NCBI GenBank assembly: GCA_033239525.1
Contig: BSYO01000020.1
Coordinates: 10,480,308 to 10,544,307 of the forward strand
Direction: 5' to 3'
Length of the DNA: 64,000 nt
Origin: Nepenthes gracilis
Taxonomy: Eukaryota > Streptophyta > Magnoliopsida > Caryophyllales > Nepenthaceae
Shown: positions 36,027 to 46,977 of the stretch, in pieces
How the letters are laid out: each line of letters starts with the position of its first letter
How positions within the stretch are numbered: position 1 is the stretch's first letter
Translations under genes and position numbers: made by a program
Notes under the pieces: model-generated
The model's database searches: none
The model's input: the letters and a program-made list of their open reading frames with translations, nothing else
What the model was told of the DNA's origin: nothing

Positions 36027-36075
36027 GGGTGACCAAAGTGGCCCCTTACGCGAAAAGGGGTGACCAAAATGGATC
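36027..36075 (+). repeat. AAAAGGGGTGACCAAA direct duplication
   Basis: Two copies of AAAAGGGGTGACCAAARTGG about 28 bp apart in the D pre-LTR region. Confidence 0.85.
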
Positions 36076-36362
36076 GAAGTTATGTCCGAAGATAGCACCA
36101 TCAGAGAACACGAACGGTCTCAACCCTGAGTCGGTAGCTGGAACATCAAGCATTGTAGCAGCTTCTATCTCCCATGCCATTTCACTGATTAAGGAGGGAT
36201 GTGATGCAAAGAAATGTTACGAGCCCTCGATTTATAGTACGCATAGGACCCGACGGGTTGCTAAACACAGGGGAACTATCATCCCAACAAATCTGCAGAG
36301 AATCAAGGAGTAGAGAAGTCACGTCAAGGAACAATAAAAAGGGAAATTTGAAGAAGGCCTGA

Positions 36363-36384
36363 AAAAAGGGTAGAAGGGGAAAGA
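36363..36384 (+). other. D polypurine tract (candidate)
   Basis: AAAAAAGGGTAGAAGGGGAAAGA, the strongest purine run before the 3' LTR. The LTR may start at TGTCGGGGCC (36417) or nearer to the tract, which I could not settle. Confidence 0.5.
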
Positions 36385-36416
36385 CAACATGGCATATTAC
36401 GTCCCACCATGAATAT

Positions 36417-37361
36417 GTCGGGGCCAAAAATTCAAACTCTCCAAGAAGAGGTGCTAATGATGGAAAAGGCCAAAATGGGCCAGCCCAAAATGGCGGTCAA
36501 CCCAGAAGAAGTACGGCCCACTCGCCCAAATGGAGTCAACGCTTCTGTTGATCGAAATGGCCTACCAATCCGCTGATTACGGCCTAGGCAGGCTAAGGCC
36601 CAACAAGGATGGCCCCTGACATCATTTCTACGCATGAAGATCTCTTGCCTAAACTGATTAAGATCTCAAATATTGCCGCCGATCATGATCTCCCGAAGAA
36701 AGGAAACTCCCAACTCAGCGTATCTTTCGCGATGAAAATCTCAACACTTACCACGTACAACATCTCCCCAAAGAAGGAAGGAACCCTTCCGACCGATCCT
36801 AGTTGTCATAAATGACGCTAGCAACCTCTCGCCGATGGGAAAGGATCTCCTCCAGGCAGCCAGCCTTGCTGCCCAAATAGGGTTGAGGGGTTCCAGGGCC
36901 ATAAAAGGTCCTCGAGATAGACTCCAGAGGCATGCCCTTTTGAGTGCTCAAACTGACACTAGCGATCCCATACGAATGAGACCATGAGCACTATTTCTCT
37001 CTTCCCAATGTTTACTCTCTGTCAACCTAGCATCCAAAAAAGCTACTCTCCACGGACACACCACTACCAAAAGTCACTCCATGCCAAGGGACACCTCCAA
37101 GTCAAACTCATAAGTCTCCTTCCCTGCATCGTTTACCATAAACTCTATCTTTACATTCTTCATTTTGGAAGAAGGATTACTGATTTGAGTGTTGAAGAAT
37201 AAATTGGGAAACAAGTCCCGCCGTTTTTCTCTGACATCTTATTTTCTATTATGGTGTGCAGGTTCCAAGCCAATGAGCATGGAGATCGGGCTCTACATTC
37301 GTTCGAATCAGAGACCTAATCGTACCCGAATCCGTTGACGACTCAGATCCAGGGTGCATTA
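36417..37361 (+). repeat. D 3' LTR
   Basis: Ends GGGTGCATTA. It matches the 5' LTR from about 36588 on. Its last 200 bp also resemble the end of the F LTRs, including TATTATGGTGTGCAGGTTCC (compare 41645-41670 and 46855-46875). Candidate TSD attat at 37362-37366 has no counterpart at the truncated left end. Confidence 0.8.
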
Positions 37362-38090
37362 ATTATATTATATTAGAGTATATAAATATTATAAATTATT
37401 ATTTATTTTATTATTTATTTATTTGTCATTGTATTTTTAATTAACGAATCATGATATATTAAAGTCCACCTAATTTAAATATAAATGAGTTCATTCAATT
37501 AGTTAGGTTCATAATTAACTTAATTCAACTCATTTTACTGATTAATCTAAACTTAGATTAGTGACATAAATATTCGAATCTAATTTATTGATTCGAATAC
37601 TCTAGACTCATTAAGTCAAAATACTAAATATTTACTTGTTTTTTAACTAGTGAATGTGCCATTTAAAATTTTCAATTTATTATTTTATACTTAATCTTTT
37701 AAATTGTAGAGAAATTGTATCCAAATGTCACAATCTCATTTCAAAAATAAGTATTAGGCTAAAGTTTCTTATCCACAACCCACTAAGTAAATAAGCCTAA
37801 ATTTTAAATCCAACAACAAAATTCTAAGCCCAAAACAGTTATTAATATACTGTAATAATTTTTGTTATTTAATTATTATTAAAAATAGTCAGATAATTAT
37901 CACAACTAATAAAATAATCTATTTATCTAAAATAATAAAATTAAAAATATCTGAGATGATATATATCATAAGGCCAAAACACGTGACCAAATTATAGGGT
38001 TATATAAACCATTTCAAATTTCCACGGCCCCATGAGTACATGTAAGTATTAATTTTATGATTAGAATATCACAGAGCAATGAAACAAGGA
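37362..38090. other. AT-rich spacer
   Basis: Nothing recognisable; very AT-rich, with no open frame above background. Confidence 0.35.
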
Positions 38091-39020
38091 TTCTATCATG
38101 TTGGTAGTTGGCTAGTTTTCAAAGATGGTGCATTTTATTCTTTATGATTGAATGATGAATGCTTCAAATATTGCCAAATTATACTTTCGTGGGATTGTGA
38201 AGTTTTATAAAGTTCTAAAGATGATTACTTCTTATGGAGACTCAAGTTAGTTGGACATTCTTAGAGTGCACTGTGAAAGAAAATGGACATCCAACTTTGA
38301 CTTGCTCTATCCTTCTATCAACAAACAAATGGATAAATAGGGGTTGTTAATAGGAGCCTTAGAAATCAATCAATAAGCATCATCGGGAAGAACATCCGAC
38401 AGTAAGACTTGCCACTTACACAAGTCGAATATGCCTACAATCAGTCCACAAGTCAATCAATGAGAAGAACTCCATTTGAGTTGTACTGTGGAGAAAACAT
38501 CACTAGCCTGATTGATTTTATTCTAATTTTATTATTGCCAACTTTTAAAGAAGATATCAGAATCCAAGTGCAATAAATTAAGAAGGTGCATTCTTATGTC
38601 CAGCATCACATAGCCAAGCAAACGATTAAGTATAAAACTTAAGCTAACAGCACTAATAAGTACATAATTTCAAAGAACACGATCTAATGTGGGATTCATT
38701 TGTGAAAGGAGCAGTTTTTTTCTTGGTAAATTTTCTAAACTCCACTCACAAGAAGACAGGGATTCAAGATTTTTAAGAGGATTAGTGACAATGCATATTA
38801 AGTGGAGTTTCTAAATTATATGTCGTATTGCTAGTATTTAATTTTGTTGATCTCTAACTAAACTTCAAGGAATCTAACTCGACTATGAGTTTTCTCTACT
38901 CTAAGGAGAATGATACAATCTTAATGAAAGATGATCACTTCAAGAATGATGTGGTCATTAAATACAATGACACAAAAAATATTGATGAAGTGATAACCGG
39001 CATTCAAGACTAAATCTCTA
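38090..39020 (+). pseudogene. Ty3/Gypsy integrase C-terminal remnant
   Basis: Traces of the integrase C-terminal half can be read across shifting frames: VNRSLRNQSISIIGKNIR (about 38345-38400), VEYAYNQST (about 38428) and RRTPFELYCGEN (about 38465-38500). Then IAKQTIKYKT (about 38610), FKIFKRISDNAY (about 38765) and DLTPYLEEF-like sequence up to EGENDT-like (about 38900) follow. The style differs from TE1/B integrase and resembles Reina/CRM-type chromoviruses. No LTR or other domain is attached. It may be a remnant of the element into which D inserted, but it cannot be matched to E gag. Confidence 0.65.
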
Positions 39021-39855
39021 CCATCATGTCTTAAAGTTGGAGTTGAAGAATAAAGTCACAATAAAGGACAGGCCACCCTAAGGTACTCTATCCCATGCTT
39101 GGGGCCGCCTCCTTGCCATCCTAAGAATGTTGAAAATGGAGGATATAATTATATGATTAATTATCTTAGTTGTCATAAATTTTTCTAAATTAGAAATAAT
39201 TCATATAATTAAACACCTCAAATTTTATTATCATCTTATAAGCAAGAGCATGTATGAAACTTTAAGCTTCTAATTGGTGGATTTTAGATTGATCTTGTTT
39301 TGCATTTGTCACCTTATTCTTTGATAATTAATTTTGGAACTCATTCTTACTCCAATTTCCTCTCAGACCTTTCTTCATATTTCAAAAGGTATCACATGTT
39401 ATGCATTTTTTTGCCTATGTTCTAAAATAAGTTCATTTTTGTAGAATTTTGTTAACTAGTGAATGATTGTAAGGAAATTGACAGTAAATATAGCTTATGA
39501 TATGTTTACTATGCTTTTTTTTTTTTTTAAATTTTCAGGTGTAATGGAAGGTTCAAAAAAACTACACCCATGGAATATAATAGCAGCTTACAAGCCAGTT
39601 AATAGAGTAATAATATATCGACACAATGGCATTGGATTTAGACCCTGCAATGCGTTATTTGTTGGTCCTTGGTTATTTGTCGATCTGCTAAGCTTTTAAC
39701 TTACCTCTTTAATTCAAAACATTGCAGATTAGCTAGTCTAGCATCATGCAACAGTGGACTTGGAACAGCGGATCTCCGAGGCTATCTGTTGAAGATTCTT
39801 AAATGTTTATGTGGGTTTATGAATTTGATGTATAAGATTTTTAAATGTATATATG

Positions 39856-39886
<31 letters not shown>

Positions 39887-39986
39887 TTGTTCTCTTGACG
39901 GAGCCAAATATAAGATCGTTATCTTGATGTAAACTGCGTTAGTTTAAATGTCTTCATATAGTGACAGTAGAAAATCCTCAATGCTT
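39021..39986. other. downstream flank of the PLATZ gene
   Basis: No convincing gene. It contains the presumed 3' UTR and terminator zone of the minus-strand gene ending at 39987, and an AT microsatellite at about 39853-39880. A short + frame at 39463-39699 has no known motif. Confidence 0.35.
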
Positions 39987-40169
39987 TTAAAACAGGGGGG
40001 CTCGGCGAGGTACTCCTTTTCTTCTGTGAATCGGATTCTTCTCTGGTTTTGGATCTTGCATGGGCTTCTTCTCTGGCTTTGAATCTTGCTCTGCCTTTTC
40101 CATCTCTTGAGTCTGCAGCAAAAGGAATGGGGCAGCAGAATCATCTGACTTCCTTGAAAATGCTTCAAC
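39987..40169 (-). CDS. PLATZ: PLATZ-family protein, last coding exon
   Basis: Encodes the last 60 residues plus stop TAA. The acceptor is TTTCCAG immediately before GTTGAAGCA, phase 0, which joins directly to the donor at 48143/48142. The segment is polar and charged with two near-repeats (DSKPEKKPMQ, DPKPEKNPIH) and ends RRKGVPRRAPLF, a basic tail of the type that ends many PLATZ proteins. The frame is uninterrupted. Without the zinc exons about 8 kb away it would not be recognised, and it could be mistaken for a small separate gene. Confidence 0.85.
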   Translation of the reverse strand, partial: VEAFSRKSDDSAAPFLLLQTQEMEKAEQDSKPEKKPMQDPKPEKNPIHRRKGVPRRAPLF

Positions 40170-40982
40170 CTGGAAATTCAATGAGTTTTCAATGAACTTA
40201 ATACACTTCAGACGGAAAGGAACTTAGCAATATGGACATGCAAGTCACCCAATAGCTGAATAGGTAAAGTCGGTAAGTACCGGAAGGACTTTTAGTGAGA
40301 GATGTGAACTCAGAAGAATTTAGAAAGTACATCTATTCTCCATCCCAGACAATAAATCACCTGGTCCACATGGGTATTGATGTGCCATTAGATTTTTTCA
40401 TTCGACCCCTACAGCAGCATCTCAAGTGAAATTCGGGGAGCTTAACCCCTCTAAAAGAGGGGCCCTCTTAATCACAGTCGTTCGATATTAATCAGACAGT
40501 TATGTTATTTATTATTTAAAAATAAATGTAATGTATTTTTCATTTACTATTATTACAAATATTAATCTCATCCGTTCAACATTAATCAGACGATTGTAAT
40601 CCGGAGAAGTTGAATTAACCCCACTTTCCATTGTGTATAAACCTCAAATCCCAAGAGTTTTGGTAAATCACTAATCCTAGAAACCAAAACGTGACACAGT
40701 AAAGGGAATCCAAGCATTACCAGAGATCTCCCAAGGATATCCTACCAGACGCTAAGTTATTTCTGAGGCCCGAATGTGATACAAATGGGTAATAGTAAGG
40801 ATAAAATAGAAAAGCTTAATGGAACAAGAAAATCCATTGTCTATTTGACAGAAGGTCGGTGGCAGCCTGTCAAACCGTAGGGTTGGGTAAACAGGACGGA
40901 AGGCCTAGGAGATAGACGTGCTCCCTGCGATTTTGAACTTGTTTTCAAAGGGGTGAGTTAATGGCATGACAACAGTGGATAT

Positions 40983-41766
40983 TGATGGGTCCAGTAACAC
41001 AATCTAACATAATTCTTTCAAAGTAGAAGTCTCACATTACTTTTAGAGGAATAGTGCATCTATAAATTCTACTATAAAAGTAAGCACCATCAAACATTGA
41101 GGGACAAGCTCGAAAAAGCTTTAAAAAGTTAGAGAAGCTTGAAGAAGTTCAAAAAGCTCTATGAGGCTCCAGATGGTTCGAAGAAAGGCGTAGTCGTTAC
41201 TAACCAATCTCCAACAAAAACGGGATAGCGGCAAGGAGGCCACTAGCCCTCTTCCTACCATGAGGCCTATAACCCTCCTTCCGTTCGGAGATCAGCGGCC
41301 TTCCACCACCAGGAGGCTCTCAGCCCTCCACCCGTCTGAAGGCCAGCGGCCTTCCACAACCAGGAGGCTCTCAGCCCTCCGCCCGTCTGAAGGCCAGCGG
41401 CCTTCCGCCGCTAGGATGCTCTCAAAGTCCCTCCTTTGTCGGACGCATCTCTAAGCCACCCTCCAAGGTGCACCTCTAAGCCGCCCCTCTACCAGGCGCA
41501 TCCAAATGCTCACCCGCTATATGCACATATGCGTTCATCACATCCTCCTAGTATCTTTCTATTCTCTAAAAAAGATTTCTAACTTGAGCGTCGGAGGATA
41601 TACGATGTGAGCAATTTCTACCATCATCTGACTTCCTATTTATAATTTGTGGTGTGCAGGTTCCAGGTTTATAGCGATAGAGACTGGACCCGCTCCAATT
41701 CGACCCACAGCGGAAGAATAGAAGGCTCCCTAATCCGTACAATAACCCGAGAACTATGACCTATTA
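40983..41766 (+). repeat. F 5' LTR (short copy, 784 bp)
   Basis: Starts TGATGGGTCCAGTAAC and ends at CTATTA, directly before the primer site. It has a TATAAAAG box at about 41071. Only about three units of the AGGAGGCTCTCAGCCCTCC repeat are present (41260-41425), against many in the other LTR. Confidence 0.85.
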
Positions 41767-41786
41767 TTGGTGCCATCTGTGAGAAC
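41767..41786 (+). other. F primer-binding site
   Basis: TTGGTGCCATCTGTGAGAAC, the same type as the site in D. Confidence 0.75.
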
Positions 41787-42600
41787 AACTAAAAAGTCTT
41801 TTCACCTTACAACAGCAAAAAAAACACGGCCAATACTTGTACTCCAGGCATCACATCGGCTGAAGATATCACCTCCTATGGCGACAACCCTTCATCGGGT
41901 AGCCTTGCCAATAGGTGACCAATGCCAAATGTACGGGCGTTAGGCGCTCAGCAGAGCACCCTCTTCTTGACCATTTGCTATCGTCTGAAGATGCAATACT
42001 GAGGACTCAGTCCTCTAACTCCAGGACGGATGAAGAAGATCAACATCTCATGTACAAGCTATTGCATCAACCAGAGGCAAAGTCACCCATGGAAACAACC
42101 CCCGGCATGGTAGTCATGCAGACGGACGATCGATCTCAAGCGAGCAAGCGCTCGCTGTCCAGCCGGTTGCTTTGTACCGTCAGTACCAGACCTTCTGTAC
42201 CCGTCAGAAGATGTAACACTGGGGGCTTCGCCGATCTGCTTTCAAGTGATCCAAGAAAGTCAGCATCCTCGGAAGATCAATCGGCCTGATGACCTCAGGA
42301 CCTAGATGGCCCCTAGTACTTATCTCATTAGCTCAATAACCTTGGTATTTGGGAGTATCCAAGAAATGGGGCCTACTCCCGGAGAAGTGATCGATTCGGT
42401 TCCAAGGAGCCAGGCCAAATAGGCTAGGCCGGGCAGCAAAGCTTCCCTCAAAACTTACGCTTCACTTCTGTCCTTCACTCTTCAACTAAATAGAGCATCT
42501 CGAAGCCCTACAGAATGCAAATGCTCTCCGGCACTCCATCTCTCATTCGGCTAGCCTGTAGCAGTTTTCCAGACTGAGGAACATTCCGACATTCCAATCG
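41787..42600 (+). other. F leader/gag-like remnant region
   Basis: Start of the internal region. GAAGATATCACCTCC and TCGGGTAGCC near 41862-41905 parallel GATGTCACCTCC and CGGGTAGCC of D at 23620-23660. An open frame at 41915-42289 (124 codons) has no domain I recognise. Confidence 0.5.
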
Positions 42601-42609
42601 GACTGAGGA

Positions 42610-43045
42610 ACATTCCAGATCTCTCTAGCCTGTCGGAACTCATCGCTCGATCTTCTCTGGCCTGCCAGAGATCTTGCCGCCATATCTTCTCTGGCCTACT
42701 GGAGCTCTCGCCACCATATCTTCTCTGGCCTGTCGGAGCTCCTCATTGCCAAATCTCTCTGACCTGTCAGAACTCACCGCTAGATCTTTTCTGACCTGCC
42801 GTAACTCTTCCCTGCCAGATCTTCTTTAGCCTACCGGAGCTCCTCGCCATCAAATCTCTCTGGCCTGCTATAGCACTTTGCTGCCAAATCTTCTCTGGCA
42901 AGTCGGAGCTCTCGCCGCTGGATCATTCTCTAGCCCGCCGGAACTCTCACCGCCAGATCTTCTCTGGCCTGCTAGAGCTCCTCGTTGCCAGATCTCTCTA
43001 GCCAGCTGGAGCTCTCACCACCAGATCCTCTCCGACCTGATCTTC
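42610..43045 (+). repeat. F minisatellite (about 42 bp, about 10 units)
   Basis: Unit of the type TCTCTGGCCTGTCGGAGCTC followed by CTCGCCGCCAGATCT, with many substitutions. Not seen in D. Confidence 0.88.
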
Positions 43046-43634
43046 ACCATGCAACATCGCTCTAGTCAACAGGCCGATCCCGCTACAACCCATTACATGG
43101 AAGCAGACCTTGTAAAAGTTATGGCAACACTTACAATTGGGGCTCGACATGCTCTAGCCACCACCCATTGCACCACAGAAAACATCATCCAACCAAGCGC
43201 TGCACTTGTCCGAGTTACTTGAGGCAGTATTAGCCGACAACGGAACCCAAACAACTGGCCAACAGGCTACCTAGCGCGACAACAACACGCTATCCAACCA
43301 ATTCATGGCCAAGGACCAAATCCCATAGAGTATAAGGGCCATAGGCCAAGGTGCTTGCCAAAGCGCCCCGACGACCCTCCGAAGTGGTGCGCGCCAGCCG
43401 TACACTCGATACGGTGAGTCAATTACAAAAGCATCACTCACACGCCGACGATAATTCCACACCGAATCCAAGTAAATCTTGCATACACCATACCGCTTGC
43501 TTGAATCATGTTTCGGGTAATAGGATAGTAATATTATCTGTTCATACGAGTGATTACATAACACTGCATAAAATCATGCAACCTAGACTGTCCCTAAGTT
43601 GGGCAAGTTTTCACCCACTCGCATAGAATCCTCA

Positions 43635-43850
43635 TCATCCAGGCGATCCATGAGCGGTCAAATTAAACCCTGATCATCCAGGTCGCCCACGAGTAGTCGA
43701 ATTAAACCCTGATCATTCAAATGGCCCATGAGCAGTCGAATTAAACCCTAGTCATCTAGGCCGCCCATGAGCAGTTGAATTAAACATTGGTCATCTAAGC
43801 GGCTCGTAAGCGGTCGAATCAAACCTCAGTCCCGTCACCAAGCGGCCCAT
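43635..43850 (+). repeat. F minisatellite shared with D (about 41 bp, 5 units)
   Basis: Unit core CATGAGCAGTCGAATTAAAC plus CCTGATCATCCAGG. It corresponds to D 32845-33050, and both are followed by a CTCC...GGAG hairpin and CACCATC. Confidence 0.87.
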
Positions 43851-44562
43851 GTGAGATTAAACTCAAAACCTTAGGGGGCTTTTCAACATGCGTGCGGCGA
43901 CCTTCTCCCAAAGGAGAGATCACCATCAGTCAACGACAATCGACGGATTAGAACCAAATGCATGAAAACTACAACGTCCTCACATAGGACCGACTATTGA
44001 TGGTACGTGCGGGTGACGACCTATGCTAGCAAAAGCCCGATAACGATAGCCTCAAAGCTTAGCCGGCAACCTCATCTTCTCAGCACCACGACCTCCTCTT
44101 GGCAAGGGCGAGCGCGACCAATCAGACGTGTTTGTCAAAGCCAAAAGACTTAGACAACAACTGCGTCTCCTCAAGGCCACGACTTCCCTTCACGAGAACG
44201 ACCGAGATCCAGCGCAAGTTATCCCCAACAGCCCTGACACTCTGCTAGAAAGAAAAGTGACATCCTCGAAAAGGGAGTCACTAAGAACGGAATCCCAGGC
44301 TTGACCGTGGTCACGATATTGACCTATTTGCTCGACTCGAGAGCCAAAGGATTTCCAGTTCTAGCAACTGAGCTTTCTGGGGGCTCCTCACTCCCTGTCC
44401 CATTGGCTAAATTGTCAATAGCAATGCACAACGATAAGAACCCTTCCAGGGAACGCAAGGTACATTTATTGTCATAGCTCGAACGATCAGCTATCTTAAG
44501 GCAAGTCGCATCCCAACCTCTCGAACGATCAGCTCCTGGATCTTTCCTGAGACTCGGACGGC
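43851..44562 (+). other. F spacer without the antisense ORF
   Basis: Occupies the position of the D antisense ORF but is only about 0.7 kb and shows no Transposase_28-like blocks. The first 80 bases still match D (33050-33130). Confidence 0.5.
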
Positions 44563-45335
44563 TCATGGTAGGAACTAGTCAACAAAGATCTCTGGCTTCA
44601 CAATGCTCTCCGGATTCGAGCAGTTCACTCGCCAATGAATCTGGTCAACCAGCATTTTTGGTCTACTTTGCGAATTCGAGCTCTTCACCGGTCAACGGAT
44701 CTGATCAACCTACATTTCTGATCTGTTCTGCGGATTTGAGCACTTCGCTAGTCAACGGATCCGATCAACCTGCATTTCTGGTCTGCTCTCCGGATTCAAA
44801 CATTTTGCCGGTCAACGGATCCGATCGACCCATATTTTTGGTCTACTCTCCGGATTTGAGCACTTCGCTGGTCAACGGATCAGGTCGACCCATATTTTTG
44901 GTTTACTCTCCGAATTCCTACACTTCGCCAGTTAATGGATCAGGTCAACAAAGATTTCTAGCACCACGCTGCTCTTCGGATTCAAGCACTTCACCGGTCA
45001 ATGGATCCGCTCAATAAAAATTTTCGTCTCCGCGTTGCTCTCTGGATTCAAGCACTCCGTCGGTCAATGAATTCAGTCAACTACTTGTCCGTCTCCGCTC
45101 TGCTCTCCGGATTCAAGCTCTCTAGTCAGCAAAACAAGTCAACAAAGATTTTCGGCTCTACAATGCCCTCCGAATTCAAGCGTTTTGGCCACCAGATCCG
45201 GTGCACCGGCTTTTTCGACTCTGCATTACTCTCCGGATTTGAGCGCATTGGTTAACAAAATTAGTCAACCATATTTTCGACTCTGTTGTGCTCTTCGAAT
45301 CAAGTGATACGGTCAACCAAGCTGGTCAACCATCA
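44563..45335 (+). repeat. F minisatellite, GGTCAACGGATC type (about 60 bp, about 12 units)
   Basis: Unit of the form CCGGTCAACGGATCCGATCA followed by ACCTGCATTTCTGGTC and TGCTCTCCGGATTCGAGCA. The 150-codon frame over it (repeating SPVNGSDQPAFLV) is produced by the 60-bp period. It is a better-kept version of D 35340-35650. Confidence 0.9.
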
Positions 45336-45461
45336 ACCTAGTTCCATCCTCTCTCCAGAGTCAAGCTTTCCGGCCAATGAATCTAGGTCAGACTTGAGGG
45401 GACAACATGACCAATCTCGTCCCATTATGAACATGCCGGAAGATGAAAATTTGGTCCGCCG

Positions 45462-45475
45462 GCATGAGGGGCTAG
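45462..45475 (+). other. F polypurine tract (candidate)
   Basis: GCATGAGGGGCTAG directly before the 3' LTR; a weak purine tract. Confidence 0.5.
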
Positions 45476-46977
45476 TGATGGGTCTAGTAACCATGGGGCC
45501 AATGGGCCAAGCCCTGTAGCAAACCCACAATCCAACATAATTCTTTCAAAGTAGAAGTCCCACATTGATTTCGAAGGAACTGTGCATTTACAAATTCCAC
45601 TATAAAAGCAAGTACCCTCAAGCTTTGAGAGATAAGCTCGAAGAAGCTCGAAGAAACTGGAGAAGCTCAAAGAAACTCAAAAAGCTCCATGAGGCTCCAG
45701 ATGGCTCGGAGAAGGGTGTAGCCATTACTAACCAATCTCCAACGAGAGCGGGATGGTGGCTAGGAGGCCACCAGCCCTCTTCCTGCCATGAGACCTTTAG
45801 CCCTCATCCCGTTCAGAGGCCATCAGCCCTCCACTGCTAGGAGGTTGTCAACCATCCGCCCGTCCGGAGACCAGCAGCCTTCCGCCTCCTAGAGGCTCTC
45901 AGCCCTCCTCCAGTTCGGAGGACATCAGCCTTCCACTGCCAAAAGGCTCTCAACCCTCCGCCCGTCCGAAGGCCAGCGGCGTTCCGTCGCCAGGAGGCTC
46001 TCAGCCCTTCTCCAGTCCGGAGGCCATCAGCCTTCCACCACCTGGAGGCTCTCAACCCTCCTCTAGTTCAAAGGCCATCGGCTTTCTGCTACCAAGGAGC
46101 TCTCAGCTCTCCTTCCTTCCGGAGGCCCTCAGCTCTCTGCTCCAGAGCCAGGAGCCATCCGACCTAGGAGCTCTCCGTCACATGAGCCCTCCGTCTTGGA
46201 GCCACAAGACCTCCATCCTAGAGACAGGAGCCCTCCATCTCGGAGTTAGGTGCCCTCCGTCTTAAGAGCCCTTCGTCTCGAAGCCACGATCCCTCCGCCC
46301 TGGAGTCATAAGCTTGCTATCCAAGAAACAACCATCCACTCAGGTAACCAGTATGTTGACCCACTAGGGTAGCTTGGTCCTCCTCTAAGCTACCTCTGCA
46401 GGCACACATCAAAACCGCCTCCCCTCTGTCAGGCACACCTCTAAATCGTCCTTTTACCGAGTACAACTCTAAACCACCCTTCTACCGGGCGCAGCTCTAA
46501 ACCACTATCTACAGACGCACCTCAAAGTTACCTCTCTGCTAGGCACACCTCTAAACCGCCCTCTATAGACGCACCTCAAAGCCACCCCTCTGCCGGGCGC
46601 ACCTCAAAGCCGCCCCTTTGTCCAGCGCACCTCTAAATCGCCCCTCTACCGAGTGCACCTCTAAGCCGCCTTCTAATGCACACCTCTAAGCCGCCCCTTT
46701 GTTGGGCGCATCCAAACGCTCCCCCGTTATATGCACATATGCAGTCATCGCATCCTCCTAATATCTTTTTATTCTCTGAGAAAGCTTTCTAACTTGACCG
46801 TCGGAGGATATACGGTGGGAGTAATTCATGCCGTTCTCTGACCTCCTGTTTGTAATTTGTGGTGTGCAGGTTTCAGGTTAATAGCGACGGAGACCGGATA
46901 TGTTTCAATTCGACCCACAGCAAAAAAATGGAAGGCTCCATAATCCGTACAATAATCTGAGAACCAGGGACGCACCA
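45476..46977 (+). repeat. F 3' LTR (long copy, 1502 bp)
   Basis: Starts TGATGGGTCTAGTAAC, ends GACGCACCA, followed by gatct. TATAAAAG at about 45602. Two repeat blocks, AGGAGGCTCTCAGCCCTCC type (45770-46140) and GCACCTCTAAACCGCCC type (46390-46710), make it about twice the length of the 5' copy. Confidence 0.87.

Larger units (their letters stand above)
22744..37361 (+). mobile_element. D: Ty3/Gypsy Tat-like retrotransposon, decayed and twice interrupted
   Basis: Homologous LTRs at 22744-23524 and about 36417-37361 flank gag, protease, RT, RNase H, a second (archaeal-type) RNase H and integrase. A minisatellite, an antisense ORF and a second minisatellite lie between integrase and the 3' LTR. 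A second RNase H and an extra antisense ORF are known features of Tat-lineage elements. Minus-strand insertions H (24509-26385) and G (27357-29981) split gag and pol. All frames are broken. Confidence 0.88.
40983..46977 (+). mobile_element. F: pol-less Tat-like retrotransposon (LARD-type) in the PLATZ intron
   Basis: Direct LTRs (40983-41766 and 45476-46977) flank 3.7 kb with no gag-pol domains, and are followed by gatct (gatat before the left LTR, one mismatch). The primer site type, the last part of the LTR and two minisatellite families match element D. It therefore fits a non-autonomous derivative mobilised by a D-like element. The internal region is mostly tandem repeats. It lies antisense to the PLATZ gene. 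Confidence 0.85.

Noticed and set aside
41260..41454. Repetitive open frame (RPSTTRRLSAL units)
   Set aside because: Translation of the LTR repeat AGGAGGCTCTCAGCCCTCC in F.
44565..45017. 150-codon open frame with repeating SPVNGSDQPAFLV-type units, like a repeat protein
   Set aside because: It is a translation of the 60-bp minisatellite of F. The unit length is a multiple of three, so any stop-free unit gives a long frame; there is no gene context.
42610..45335. Regularly spaced direct repeats that could suggest a CRISPR-like array
   Set aside because: The units are contiguous and diverge gradually with no unique spacers, and the sequence is plant nuclear DNA inside an LTR element.
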